From contig CADASL010000007.1 of the NCBI GenBank assembly GCA_902790595.1, positions 94,200 to 158,199 on the forward strand: DNA of 64,000 nt. The letters run 5' to 3'. The notes under the pieces are model-generated. The model was not told the DNA's origin. It ran no database searches and saw nothing but the letters and a program-made list of their open reading frames with translations. Below are positions 36,275 to 45,263 of the stretch, in pieces. The position numbers were made by a program, and so were the translations under genes. Within the stretch, counting starts at the first letter, position 1, and each line of letters opens with the position of its first letter. The DNA comes from an uncultured Bacteroidales bacterium. GTDB lineage: Bacteria > Bacteroidota > Bacteroidia > Bacteroidales > SZUA-534.

Positions 36275-38935
36275 TCAGTTCACCATCACGCGTTTCACCG
36301 TCTTGCCAACCTTGACAATGTAAACACCTGGTTTGCTGACGGTTATTGCCGTTCCCGATGGTTTCATTGCAACAATGCGCCCCATTGTGTCATAAACGCT
36401 AATGGCTTCGGTGGTGTTCGCAACCACTATGGTGCGGCCAACGACGTAAATAATTGGCTCACAGCTTTGTGCCGCAACGGCGGTTGTGTCATCGGCCACC
36501 ACGTTAACGCCAAACATATTGACGGTGTTCTCATATTCCACCGTAATCAATTGCAAACCAACTTTTCCGCTATCAAAACCGCTTGTCATACTGAGCTGCA
36601 AGGCCACAGTTGCGGTTGAATCGTTGCTGAAGGTTACTGTCAGCAGGCCGCCGCTCACATCGAGCGCCTGCCCCACTTTGTATTCCAGTTTCAGCGGCAG
36701 CGATGTCAGCGTTACCGAGACGGCGGTGACAGAATCCTGCGCGCGAACCTCGACATAGAACGCACTTGTGGCCAAAGCTGTTTTCACGGTCAGCAGCAGG
36801 CGCCCGGCTTTCCGACTGCTGAATCCGCGCACCATATCGGCCGTAATTGGCAGAGTATCAACGCTGCCATCGGTGTATGTGGCCTCAATCAAGCCGCCCG
36901 TAACATCAAGAGCGTCGCCAATATAATAGACGCGTTTCTGCGGCAGCGAAATAATGGTAAAATTCAGAAGTTCAACTTCTTGCGGCGGATACACGCTGTC
37001 GCGCACCACAATGTTGAAACTTGTCTCAAGCGTTCCGGCACTCACTTTCAGCAACTTGATTCCGGCAGTGGCGCTACTGAAATTGCGAACCATTGCACTG
37101 GTGATGGGCCAAACGGCCGCTGAATCGTTGCAGAAACGAACATTGAGCGTGCCGCCACCGGTGTCGAGCGTGTCGCCGACAAAATAGCTGAGTTTCCGCG
37201 GCAGCGTGGCAATGCTCACATCCACCGGATTGTTGTTTACTTCGAGACTAAACCTTGCAGTAACGGTTTGGCTCACAGACTCAAACACCACATTCGCACC
37301 AAAAAAGCCCGGCTCAAGTTTGTCGCTGTTGAAAATCACGGTTATCGTATCGGTCTGGTCAACAGCCATATCGCCGCCCAACCGACTGAACGACAGCCAT
37401 TCGGCACTATCGGTAACAATGAGCGAGTAGGCATTGACTGTGCCGCCAATGTTGCTGACGGTGAACGTACGCCGCGTCTGCGAGCCGGTGGGCAATGCAG
37501 CCGCCATTGAGTCAACGCTTACAAGCAAATTCGGTGAGACGCCATAGAGTTGCACACTGAGCCACGTCGGCTGGCCATCAACCACAGTGGCGGTGACGGT
37601 TCGCGACAGATAGCCATCGGCCTCAAATGTGAGGTTGTAGGTTCCGGCTTTCAGATAGCGATGGTAGTCGCCGGCGCGGGCGTCGGTCTCAACCCACGAG
37701 TTGTCCTTGTCGTGTCCCTCAATCGTGACGCGGGCCGCAAGCGGTGTTCCGGCGGCGTTTGTCACCGTTCCGCGCACGCCGTTCAGACTCTCGGCGTAGA
37801 AGTTCAAGAGCGCGTTTTTATTGTACTTCCAAATATTTGCGATTGTTGTGGTGGATGTGGGCTCCTTGGTGCCGCAAACCTCAATGGTCACCTCGCGGCA
37901 GTGGGCGAAATAGTTGGCCCAATCCTGCTGGCCGCCCAAAATCGAGTACCAGGCATAGCCGTTGGTGAGGCCGTTGGTAAGACCTCGGTCCGTATCGTCG
38001 AAGTAACCGCTTGAGCCATAATGCTGTGCGGTATCGCGATAAGCGGCGCCAACCAGTTGCCACCAGTCGATGTCGGCGGTCTGCCGCGACCACGTGTCCC
38101 ACGGATAGTTGAAGCACTCGTTGCCGCCGTGCAGGTTTGTCGAAAGACTAAAATGGTGTTTTCCAAAGAATTCCATCATCGCCTTGGTCTCGGGCTGAAG
38201 TGTGTTGCCGCCGCCGCTCACCCGCGGAAAATTGCGGTTCAGGTCGGTGCCGCTGCCGTTTGAGCGAGTCGATTCGCTAATCGAGCTGTTACCGCCTTTG
38301 TACATCCCGTCAGGGTTGGCGATGGGAATCACCCAAAATTCGATGCTGTCCAACAAGCGGTTAATGCGGCTGTCGGTGCCGTAATTGCTGAGCAGATGAT
38401 TGCAGAAGTTGAGCGCCGTGGTGGCGCAGATGCCCTCGTCGCCGTGCATTGTGGCGGTGCAGAGCACTTCGGGTTTTGTGGTGTTGTCGAGTTCAACTTT
38501 GTTCGATATTTTCAGCGCCAGAATCTGCCGCCCGGAGGCCAGTGTGGCAACAACTTCGAGCCGGCAGAGCCGAGGGTAGTCGTGCACAAAATTCCGCATC
38601 AGCGAGTCGTAAACCTGATATGTCGGGTAACGGTCGATGTTCCGCATCTGCGCAACTGTTGCGGCCATTGGCGCTGAGGCTTTCGCCGCGTTTTTGTCAG
38701 GCAGAAGGCTGTAGCCGATGCCCGTTTGCCGGAACCAATCCATCTCATCTGCATTGGCGTATGCCCACACGCGGCTGCCATCTACGCGGTCAATCGAAAT
38801 CATCTGCGACAGACTGTCGAGCTGTGCGCGGCTGGTGAACTCAAACGTGAACCGGTATTCGGTAGGCTGTGCAACGGCACCGTCGAATGATGTTATTAGC
38901 AGAATGATTGTCAATATTTTGAGTAACCGAAACAT
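36275..38935 (-). CDS. Secreted M14 zinc carboxypeptidase with Ig-like domains and T9SS sorting domain
   Basis: 886 residues with a signal peptide (LLKILTIILLITSFDGAVAQ). The M14 peptidase domain covers about 100-385: zinc ligands His164 and Glu167 in MHGDE and His269 in LHGGNE, substrate-binding NRNF, and catalytic Glu352 in EVTIEV. A carboxypeptidase-regulatory-like domain follows (VRGTVTNAAGTPLAARVTIE). Then come a CARDB/ASPM-like strand region and three bacterial Ig-like repeats of the pattern LPxKxxYxVGDxLDxxGG. The end (ISVYDTMGRIVAMKPSG, then GVYIVKVGKTVKRVMVN) is a type A T9SS sorting domain. It removes C-terminal amino acids from peptides outside the cell. It lies 55 bases downstream of the kinase gene and may be cotranscribed with it. 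Confidence 0.92.
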   Translation of the reverse strand: MFRLLKILTIILLITSFDGAVAQPTEYRFTFEFTSRAQLDSLSQMISIDRVDGSRVWAYANADEMDWFRQTGIGYSLLPDKNAAKASAPMAATVAQMRNIDRYPTYQVYDSLMRNFVHDYPRLCRLEVVATLASGRQILALKISNKVELDNTTKPEVLCTATMHGDEGICATTALNFCNHLLSNYGTDSRINRLLDSIEFWVIPIANPDGMYKGGNSSISESTRSNGSGTDLNRNFPRVSGGGNTLQPETKAMMEFFGKHHFSLSTNLHGGNECFNYPWDTWSRQTADIDWWQLVGAAYRDTAQHYGSSGYFDDTDRGLTNGLTNGYAWYSILGGQQDWANYFAHCREVTIEVCGTKEPTSTTTIANIWKYNKNALLNFYAESLNGVRGTVTNAAGTPLAARVTIEGHDKDNSWVETDARAGDYHRYLKAGTYNLTFEADGYLSRTVTATVVDGQPTWLSVQLYGVSPNLLVSVDSMAAALPTGSQTRRTFTVSNIGGTVNAYSLIVTDSAEWLSFSRLGGDMAVDQTDTITVIFNSDKLEPGFFGANVVFESVSQTVTARFSLEVNNNPVDVSIATLPRKLSYFVGDTLDTGGGTLNVRFCNDSAAVWPITSAMVRNFSSATAGIKLLKVSAGTLETSFNIVVRDSVYPPQEVELLNFTIISLPQKRVYYIGDALDVTGGLIEATYTDGSVDTLPITADMVRGFSSRKAGRLLLTVKTALATSAFYVEVRAQDSVTAVSVTLTSLPLKLEYKVGQALDVSGGLLTVTFSNDSTATVALQLSMTSGFDSGKVGLQLITVEYENTVNMFGVNVVADDTTAVAAQSCEPIIYVVGRTIVVANTTEAISVYDTMGRIVAMKPSGTAITVSKPGVYIVKVGKTVKRVMVN

Positions 38936-38990
38936 TAGTTTGTCTCTAACCGATTCAACCCGATAAACATTTTCCGCAGACGCGGCTGAT

Positions 38991-39965
38991 TTAAATCTTT
39001 TTCATCTCCTTGCCGACAAAATCCCAGCCCTCGGGCGAGATTTGCGCGCCCAGGCTTTCAATCACCTTGCCCGAGAGCAGAGCGCCCAGTTGTCCGCAGC
39101 GGTCGAGACTGTAGCCCGACGCCAGACCGAACATAAATCCGGCAGCGTAGAAGTCGCCGGCGCCCGTGGTGTCGATGCAGTTGGCATCAATGATTCCCGC
39201 ACGGAAAACCTTGTCGCCCTGACGGATAATCGAGCCGCGCTTGCCCACTTTCACCACGGCAATGTCGCACAATGCGGCAAGCTCTTCGGCGGCAGCCTCT
39301 GCTTCTTTACCTGTGAACGCTTTGGCCTCTTCTTCGTTGGCAAAAATTATATCGACATAATCTTTCGATACACGGCGCAGAAAATCAAGGTTTTCGGCCA
39401 CAACATTATAGCTTGCAAGGTCGATAGCCACCTTCATATTCTGCGAGCGCGCCATTTTGATGGCCGTCTCAATAAGATCGTGGTTTTGAACCAAATAGCC
39501 CTCGATGTAGAAATAGTCGTATTTTGCGAAAACCGCGCTGTCAAGCTCTGCGGCCGACAGCTCAACAGCAGCGCCAAGGTGTGTTGCAAAGGTGCGCTCT
39601 GAGTCGGGCGTTACCAACGCAATGGCGTGTCCTGTAGCCGACTGGCTGTCAAGAATGTGCGGCTCGACACCCGAGTTTGCAAGGTCCTGACGGAACAAAG
39701 TTCCCAACTTGTCGCAACTGGTTTTGCCAATGAAACCGCAAGGTGCGCCAAGATGCGCCAGAGCCTTGATGGTGTTGGCCGCCGAGCCTCCGGCCGAAAT
39801 CTTCGGGTTGTAGCACTCAATACGCTTGCTGATTCTATCGCACAAATCGCTATCAACCAGCTGCATACTGCCTTTTGGCAGATTAAATTCGGCCAGCACG
39901 CCGTCGTCGGGCAGTGTGGTCATAATATCGACAAGGGCATTGCCCATTCCTAAAATCTTTTTCAT
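38991..39965 (-). CDS. PfkB-family kinase, adenosine kinase-like
   Basis: 324 residues from the ATG at 39965; a TTG three codons upstream is possible but less likely. Motifs: the N-terminal MGNALVDIM, substrate-binding SAGGSAANTIKALAHLG, DGL-like GKTSCDKLG, and the ATP/anion-hole motif DTTGAGDFYAAGF (DTTGAGD at 265-271). The pattern matches the Bacteroidetes adenosine kinase group, which phosphorylates adenosine to AMP, but other PfkB sugar or nucleoside kinases look alike. A -7 element lies at 40003-40010. Confidence 0.85.
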   Translation of the reverse strand: MKKILGMGNALVDIMTTLPDDGVLAEFNLPKGSMQLVDSDLCDRISKRIECYNPKISAGGSAANTIKALAHLGAPCGFIGKTSCDKLGTLFRQDLANSGVEPHILDSQSATGHAIALVTPDSERTFATHLGAAVELSAAELDSAVFAKYDYFYIEGYLVQNHDLIETAIKMARSQNMKVAIDLASYNVVAENLDFLRRVSKDYVDIIFANEEEAKAFTGKEAEAAAEELAALCDIAVVKVGKRGSIIRQGDKVFRAGIIDANCIDTTGAGDFYAAGFMFGLASGYSLDRCGQLGALLSGKVIESLGAQISPEGWDFVGKEMKKI

Positions 39966-40002
39966 TTGCTTCAAGTTATAAAGTGCAACTTATTATTTCC
40001 GG

Positions 40003-40010
40003 CAAATTTA
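40003..40010 (-). promoter_or_regulatory. -7 element of the PfkB kinase gene
   Basis: TAAATTTG on the minus strand, 38 bases before the ATG. No clear -33. Confidence 0.45.
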
Positions 40011-40244
40011 GGCAATTCTTTGGTACGATTTGGAAAATTACATTCGAAGCGTCGGGAGGCAATCCCGCTCAGCCGGACACAACACTCACTCTCCGCTCTA
40101 AAATCACGCATTTCAACAACATTTTTTGCCTTACAATCCAGCATCTTATATAAAACTCTGAACGAGTGGCCGCATTTAAACTGCTGATTATTTGTAAAAA
40201 TTACACTTACATCAATAAAAGATGCCGATTAATAAAACACTCAA

Positions 40245-40273
40245 TTGGTTGTAAAATCAAAAAACTATATTTG
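40245..40273 (+). promoter_or_regulatory. Promoter of the sugar dehydratase gene
   Basis: TTG at 40245-40247, 18 bases, TATATTTG at 40266-40273. Its position rules out the in-frame start at 40245. Between 39966 and 40244 there is nothing beyond the divergent -7 element. Confidence 0.65.
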
Positions 40274-40295
40274 CGGCCTGAAAAATAGAATACGT

Positions 40296-42185
40296 ATGTC
40301 GATTTTCAGCAAAAAATACACACCACGCTGGATAGTGTTTATGATTGATGTTTTCATCAGCACGGCATCAATTGTTATGGCTTATATGCTCCGATTCAAT
40401 TTCGAAATCCCTGAAAATGAAAAGGTTGGCGAATTGCAGCAAATAATGGAGCTTGTAGTTGCCGTCCGCGTGATAAGTTTCTTGATCGCAGGCACTTACG
40501 CAGGCATTGTACGTTACACCGGAATGAGCGATGCCAAACGCATTTTCATCACCATCACAAGCGGCAGCATCTTCATTGGAATAGTCAACTTAGTATGCTA
40601 CTACACCGGCATCACTCCGGCTTTCATTGTGCCGATATCGATTATCATAATCGAATACCTGACCACAATGTTCTTTATGATTGCGCTGCGATTCCTTGCC
40701 AAATCAATATTCTTTGAATTCAAAACCAAGGCAAAAGCGAAAAACGTGATTGTCTATGGCATCGACCGTAACGCGCAAGCCGCCAAGCACGCCATTGAGG
40801 AGGACCACAATTCAAACTACAAGGTGGTGGCTTTTGTTGACGACATAAGCAAAAAATCGGGCAAGAAAATCGATGACCTGCCTATCTATTCTATCGACGA
40901 CCTTGCGGAACTTATTGAGGAACACGATGTTCACCATCTGCTTTTAGCCAAGCCGTTCCAGTCAATTGAGAAGAAGCAGGAGATTATCGAACTGGGTCTG
41001 AACAATGGCATCACAATGTTCAACGTGCCAAAAGTTGAACGCTGGATTAACGGTGAACTGAGCTCGAAACAGATAAAGAACATCCGCATTGAGGATTTGC
41101 TCGAACGCAATCCTATCCAACTCGATTTCAACAGGATACAAGAGCAAGTCAAAGGTAAGACGATGTTGGTTACCGGTGCCGCCGGCTCAATCGGCAGCGA
41201 GATTGTGCGCCAGCTCATCAGGTTTGAGCCGCACAACATTGTGCTGTTCGACCAGGCCGAAACGCCAATGTACGACATTGAGATGGAGTTGCGCGACTCG
41301 CAATCGGCAAGCAATATTACAATTGTGATTGGTGATATCACCGATGAGCAGCGCGTTAAAGAAGTGTTCGAACTTTACAAACCAGAAATTGTTTATCACG
41401 CTGCCGCATACAAGCACGTGCCGATGATGGAGAACAACCCCGTTGAGGCTGTCCGCAACAATGTGCTTGGCACCCGCCTGATTGCCGATATGGCTGTGAA
41501 ATACGGTGTTAGCCGCTTTGTGATGGTCTCGACCGACAAGGCAGTGAACCCCACCAACGTGATGGGCGCGTCGAAGCGCATCGCCGAAATCTACACACAG
41601 TCGCTCAACGGCAAATCTGCAACACGCTTTATCACAACACGCTTCGGAAACGTTCTGGGCTCTAACGGTTCGGTGATTCCTCGCTTCAAGAAACAGATTG
41701 AGGAAGGCGGCCCAATCACAGTAACGCATCCGCAGATAACCCGTTACTTTATGACCATTCCTGAAGCTTGCCAGCTGGTGCTTGAGGCCGGTGCATCGGG
41801 CAAAGGCGGCGAGATTTTCATCTTCGATATGGGCAAGTCGGTGAAGATTGTTGATTTGGCCAAAAAGATGATTAAACTGTCGGGACTGGAACTGGGCAAG
41901 GACATTCAGATTACTTACACCGGTCTGCGTCCGGGCGAGAAGCTCTACGAGGAGCTGCTGGCAAACAAGGAGAACACCATCCCCACTCCTCACCCGCAGA
42001 TTATGGTGGCAAAAGTTCGCGAGTACAACCACGATGAGGCCAACGCCAAAATCGATGAATTTATACCGATGATTGCCGAGCAGGACAACTTCAAGATTGT
42101 CAAACAAATGAAGATGATTGTTCCGGAATTCCTCAGCCAGAACTCAATTTACGAGGAGCTCGACAAGGAAATGGCCCGGTCGTAA
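40296..42185 (+). CDS. Membrane-bound UDP-sugar 4,6-dehydratase, FlaA1/CapD/WbpM type
   Basis: 629 residues from the ATG at 40296, which follows the promoter at 40245-40273. Four N-terminal TM helices span about 15-135 (WIVFMIDVFISTASIVMAYM onwards). A Rossmann CoA-binding-like domain (VIVYGIDRNAQAAKHAI) is next. The C-terminal half is a short-chain dehydrogenase with GAAGSIGSEIVRQL, AAYKHVPMMENNP, VSTDKAVNPTNVMGASK and HPQITRYFMTIPEA. The catalytic motif is MxxxK (MGASK) instead of YxxxK, the mark of the inverting 4,6-dehydratases. It makes a UDP-4-keto-6-deoxyhexose for surface glycans or protein glycosylation. It converges on birA with 7 bases between. Confidence 0.92.
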   Translation: MSIFSKKYTPRWIVFMIDVFISTASIVMAYMLRFNFEIPENEKVGELQQIMELVVAVRVISFLIAGTYAGIVRYTGMSDAKRIFITITSGSIFIGIVNLVCYYTGITPAFIVPISIIIIEYLTTMFFMIALRFLAKSIFFEFKTKAKAKNVIVYGIDRNAQAAKHAIEEDHNSNYKVVAFVDDISKKSGKKIDDLPIYSIDDLAELIEEHDVHHLLLAKPFQSIEKKQEIIELGLNNGITMFNVPKVERWINGELSSKQIKNIRIEDLLERNPIQLDFNRIQEQVKGKTMLVTGAAGSIGSEIVRQLIRFEPHNIVLFDQAETPMYDIEMELRDSQSASNITIVIGDITDEQRVKEVFELYKPEIVYHAAAYKHVPMMENNPVEAVRNNVLGTRLIADMAVKYGVSRFVMVSTDKAVNPTNVMGASKRIAEIYTQSLNGKSATRFITTRFGNVLGSNGSVIPRFKKQIEEGGPITVTHPQITRYFMTIPEACQLVLEAGASGKGGEIFIFDMGKSVKIVDLAKKMIKLSGLELGKDIQITYTGLRPGEKLYEELLANKENTIPTPHPQIMVAKVREYNHDEANAKIDEFIPMIAEQDNFKIVKQMKMIVPEFLSQNSIYEELDKEMARS

Positions 42186-42192
42186 TTGCTTT

Positions 42193-42978
42193 TCACCCTT
42201 CATTCTCAACCTCGCGGGGGAACAAGTTTCTAGCATCAAACTTGTCGGCGAAAGCCACCTCTTTGAACCAGAATTGGCGCTGACCGCCGTCTGTGTCGAC
42301 AATGAGACGGCCGTTGGGTTCCACCGTTTCAATCCGCCCGCCAAAACGCTCGCCTTCGGGCGTGACAAATTCGTGCTGCTCGCCACGGCGGTAAAGGCGC
42401 TCAAGGTAGGTTTCGTTAATCTTATCCTCCCAACCGTCGGCAAGCATCTGGTACCAAAGCCCGATTTGCTGCAGCAGTTTGGGAAGTTCTTCGGTGAGGT
42501 CGAATTTCTTGTCGAATATGTTGAACATCGACACCGGGTTGGGCGCATCGCTGATAAACGCTTCCTGATTGACATTCAGCCCGATACCAACTATAGAATA
42601 GACTATATGGTCGCCCATCAGCTGGTTTTCAATCAAGGTGCCGCAGATTTTGCTGTCGAAGTGATAGATGTCGTTCGGCCACTTGATTTTGAAAATTCCG
42701 CCGGTCGATTCCAGATAATCGGCAATGGCCAGCGACACCACCTTCGAAATCATAAACATCCGGTCGGCCTTCAGAAAATCGGGGCGGAGCAGCACGCTGA
42801 ACGTCAGGTTCTGGCCCGGCTGGCTCTCCCACGAAGCGCCAATCTGGCCGCGGCCGGCAGTCTGCGCCACAGCCACCACGGTGTAGCCCTCGGGCAGCGG
42901 CTCGCGGTCGGCCAGGCTTTTGAGCAGCTCGTTGGTCGAGAGCGTCTCGCTCACTTTATCGATTTTGAAATCAATCAT
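42193..42978 (-). CDS. birA: Biotin-[acetyl-CoA-carboxylase] ligase
   Basis: 261 residues, class I form without an N-terminal DNA-binding domain, so it should be an enzyme only. The biotin/ATP site GRGQIGASWESQPGQNL is present, with the core motif KWPNDIY and the linker region IVGIGLNVN. The C-terminal SH3-like domain ends with VDTDGGQRQFWFKEV. It attaches biotin to carboxylase carrier proteins through biotinyl-AMP. It ends 7 bases from the dehydratase, tail to tail, without a clear terminator between. Confidence 0.93.
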   Translation of the reverse strand: MIDFKIDKVSETLSTNELLKSLADREPLPEGYTVVAVAQTAGRGQIGASWESQPGQNLTFSVLLRPDFLKADRMFMISKVVSLAIADYLESTGGIFKIKWPNDIYHFDSKICGTLIENQLMGDHIVYSIVGIGLNVNQEAFISDAPNPVSMFNIFDKKFDLTEELPKLLQQIGLWYQMLADGWEDKINETYLERLYRRGEQHEFVTPEGERFGGRIETVEPNGRLIVDTDGGQRQFWFKEVAFADKFDARNLFPREVENEG

Positions 42979-43076
42979 CTATTTAAAAGTTAAACGGTTA
43001 GAGGTAAGGGTTTAGACTCTTTGATGTCCGCTTTTTTCATTGCAAAATTTCTTCTCAACACTCACCTCTCGCCACT

Positions 43077-43724
43077 CTAAATACTTATCAGTTTATTCTT
43101 TATGGCATACATAATGAGCTCGGCCGTGTTCTTCGAGTTGGTTTTCGAGAGCAGGTTCGAGCGATGTTTGTCAACCGTTCGTTTGCTGATGAACAGCGTG
43201 TCGGCAATCTCCTGGTTCGACAGGCCCTTGCAAATGCCCTGCAGCACCTGGTGCTCGCGCTTCGACAGCGTTGTGGTGTCGGTTTCGGCCTCGCGGTGCG
43301 GATTGAACCTTTTGATGACATTATAGAGCACCTCGGGCGCAAAATAGTTGTTGCCGGCCGCCACCTGCTCAATGGCTTCGGTAACATCTTTAATATCAGA
43401 ATTTTTAAGCAAAAAACCTTTAGCGCCGGCGTTAATCATCTCGTAGTAATAGTCTTCCTCGCCAAACATTGAGAGGGCGATGATTTTCAGTCCCGGCACT
43501 TTCTCCACTGCGGCTTTGGTGGCCTCAATGCCGTTCATCACGGGCATATTGATGTCCATCAGAACCACATCGGGAGCGTTACCAACGGCCAGATTGTCAA
43601 TAAAATCCCTGCCGTTCGAGGCCTCAAGCATCACATTGTAGCGCGGCGAGTTGCCAAGCAACAGCTTCAGGCCATTGCGGAACAGCGTATGGTCATCAAC
43701 AAGGGCTATCTGTAAAGTGTCCAT
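43077..43724 (-). CDS. LuxR/NarL-type response regulator
   Basis: 215 residues. Receiver domain 1-120 with the acidic pair Asp10/Asp11, phospho-acceptor Asp57 in VLMDINMP, Thr/Ser site LSMFG and Lys in AGAKGFLL. The C-terminal HTH (about 150-210) is REHQVLQGICKGLSNQEIAD, then ISKRTVDKHRSNL. The gene starts 2 bases after the stop of the sensor kinase gene, so they form a two-component pair. The target genes are unknown. Confidence 0.94.
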   Translation of the reverse strand: MDTLQIALVDDHTLFRNGLKLLLGNSPRYNVMLEASNGRDFIDNLAVGNAPDVVLMDINMPVMNGIEATKAAVEKVPGLKIIALSMFGEEDYYYEMINAGAKGFLLKNSDIKDVTEAIEQVAAGNNYFAPEVLYNVIKRFNPHREAETDTTTLSKREHQVLQGICKGLSNQEIADTLFISKRTVDKHRSNLLSKTNSKNTAELIMYAIKNKLISI

Positions 43725-43726
43725 TT

Positions 43727-44677
43727 TCAGATTTTTACTTTGATAACAGCGTGGAATCCATCGCCCGGAGCGCTGTTATAGACAAACATTCCGTTTATCG
43801 AGTTCATCCGCGAGGCGATGTTCGACAGGCCCATACCGCTATTCGGCTCCATAACAGTCTTTTCGCTGTCGAAACCCTTGCCGTTGTCATCGTATTTGAT
43901 GACAATTGTGCGCTGAATTTTCTCAAGGCTGATGTTCACCTCGGTAGCGTTGGCGTGCTTTATTGTGTTGTTAATCATCTCGCAAGTGGCGCGGTACATC
44001 ACCGTTTCAATGTTCGAATCAAAGCGGTCGGCATCGGTGAGAACGGTGTCGAAACTGATGTTGATGGATTTCGACTGGCTCACTTTGAACACGAAATTCT
44101 TGATGGCGCTGGCCAAGCCGAAGTTGGTGAGCACGTGCGGGCTCAGGTTGTTCGAAATCTCCTTGATGCTCTCAACAGCTTCGTTTATCACGTTGCTGGC
44201 ACTCTCGAGAACCTGTTTCGAGTGGTCGTCGCGCTCGTGCTGCAAAAGTGCCGACAAGGTCATCCGGGCGGTCGAGAGCAAAGGGCCGAGGCCGTCGTGA
44301 AGGTCTTTGGCAAAACGGCGGCGCTCACGCTCCTCAGTCTGGATGATGGCGCGCATCAGGCGGCGCTCAGAGCGGCGGTGCTCACGTTCGGCGCGACTCA
44401 GGGTGTAGAACATCTCGCCAATCAGGAACACACCGGCGGTGAACAGGAAAGCTATCACCACGCCGAGCCAGTCGTCGGCCGGCCGCAAATAGAACGAAAA
44501 GTCATCGTTAATAAACTGTATCAGTTTGATAATCATCTTCAAAGCCATCAGTATAAAACCAATGGAAATGAGAATCCACGACGCACGGTATTTGGTGACG
44601 CGCACCAGTCTGATGGCCAGAACCGCCGCAACAATCTGCAGCGTAATCGATATTATAAGTGCTACTAAACGAATCAT
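43727..44677 (-). CDS. Membrane sensor histidine kinase (HisKA_3/NarL partner)
   Basis: 316 residues. Three TM helices are seen at about 3-24, 32-55 and 71-91, with almost no extracytoplasmic loop, so it probably senses the membrane or a membrane-soluble signal. A coiled coil leads into the phospho-acceptor helix RRRFAKDLHDGLGP (His127). The HATPase domain has the N box ATCEMINNTIKHANA, DDNGKGF and GMGLSNIASR. It is the partner of the regulator starting at 43724, and the promoter region is shared divergently with coaD. Confidence 0.93.
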   Translation of the reverse strand: MIRLVALIISITLQIVAAVLAIRLVRVTKYRASWILISIGFILMALKMIIKLIQFINDDFSFYLRPADDWLGVVIAFLFTAGVFLIGEMFYTLSRAEREHRRSERRLMRAIIQTEERERRRFAKDLHDGLGPLLSTARMTLSALLQHERDDHSKQVLESASNVINEAVESIKEISNNLSPHVLTNFGLASAIKNFVFKVSQSKSINISFDTVLTDADRFDSNIETVMYRATCEMINNTIKHANATEVNISLEKIQRTIVIKYDDNGKGFDSEKTVMEPNSGMGLSNIASRMNSINGMFVYNSAPGDGFHAVIKVKI

Positions 44678-44698
44678 CTTGCATAAAATTATCAGTTA

Positions 44699-44706
44699 CA
44701 AACTTA
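44699..44706 (-). promoter_or_regulatory. -7 element of the two-component operon
   Basis: TAAGTTTG on the minus strand, 22 bases before the kinase ATG. Divergent from the coaD promoter. Confidence 0.45.
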
Positions 44707-44736
44707 AACGAAAATCGGAAACAAAACGAAAAAAAC

Positions 44737-44744
44737 TATTTTTG
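44737..44744 (+). promoter_or_regulatory. -7 element of coaD
   Basis: TATTTTTG, 22 bases before the chosen coaD ATG. No TTG at the ideal distance. Confidence 0.5.
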
Positions 44745-44765
44745 CACCGCATACGTTTTTTTGAG

Positions 44766-45263
44766 ATGGCAAAAAAGATAGCAGTTTTCCCCGGTTCGTT
44801 CGACCCGTTCACGCTGGGCCACCACTCGGTGGTGACGCGCGCCCTGCCGCTCTTCGACGAGGTGGTGGTGGGCATCGGGCGCAACACCCTGAAAAACGGT
44901 TTCTTCAGCATCGACGAGCGTGTTGAGCTGATTGAAAGCGTTTACCGCGATGAGCCGAAAGTGCGAGTTGAGGCTTACGACGGGCTGACTGTTGATTACT
45001 GCCAGCGGATTGGGGCGGCCTTTATGCTGCGCGGAATCCGCACGGTGTCCGATTTTGAGTATGAGTGCGCCATATCGCAGATGAACCAGCTGATGCGCCC
45101 CGGCGTTGAGACGGTCTTTCTGCTCACCACTCCTGAGCTGACGCCAGTCAACTCGACCATTGTGCGCGACATTCTCAACTACGGCGGCGACGTGAGCCAG
45201 TTTGTGCCACCCGCAATGAACATCACCGAAGTGTTGAACCGACGAAACGCCCAGAAGAAATGA
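44766..45263 (+). CDS. coaD: Phosphopantetheine adenylyltransferase
   Basis: 165 residues from the ATG at 44766, the start that fits the family N-terminus MAKKIAVFPGSFDPFTLGH and the -7 element at 44737. The GSFDPFTLGH nucleotidyl-transferase motif is intact, as is LRGIRTVSDFEYE, which contacts ATP and the pantetheine. The C-terminal NSTIVRDI motif is family-like. It catalyses the fourth step of CoA synthesis. Its TGA overlaps the next ATG by four bases (ATGA), so translation is coupled. Confidence 0.95.
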   Translation: MAKKIAVFPGSFDPFTLGHHSVVTRALPLFDEVVVGIGRNTLKNGFFSIDERVELIESVYRDEPKVRVEAYDGLTVDYCQRIGAAFMLRGIRTVSDFEYECAISQMNQLMRPGVETVFLLTTPELTPVNSTIVRDILNYGGDVSQFVPPAMNITEVLNRRNAQKK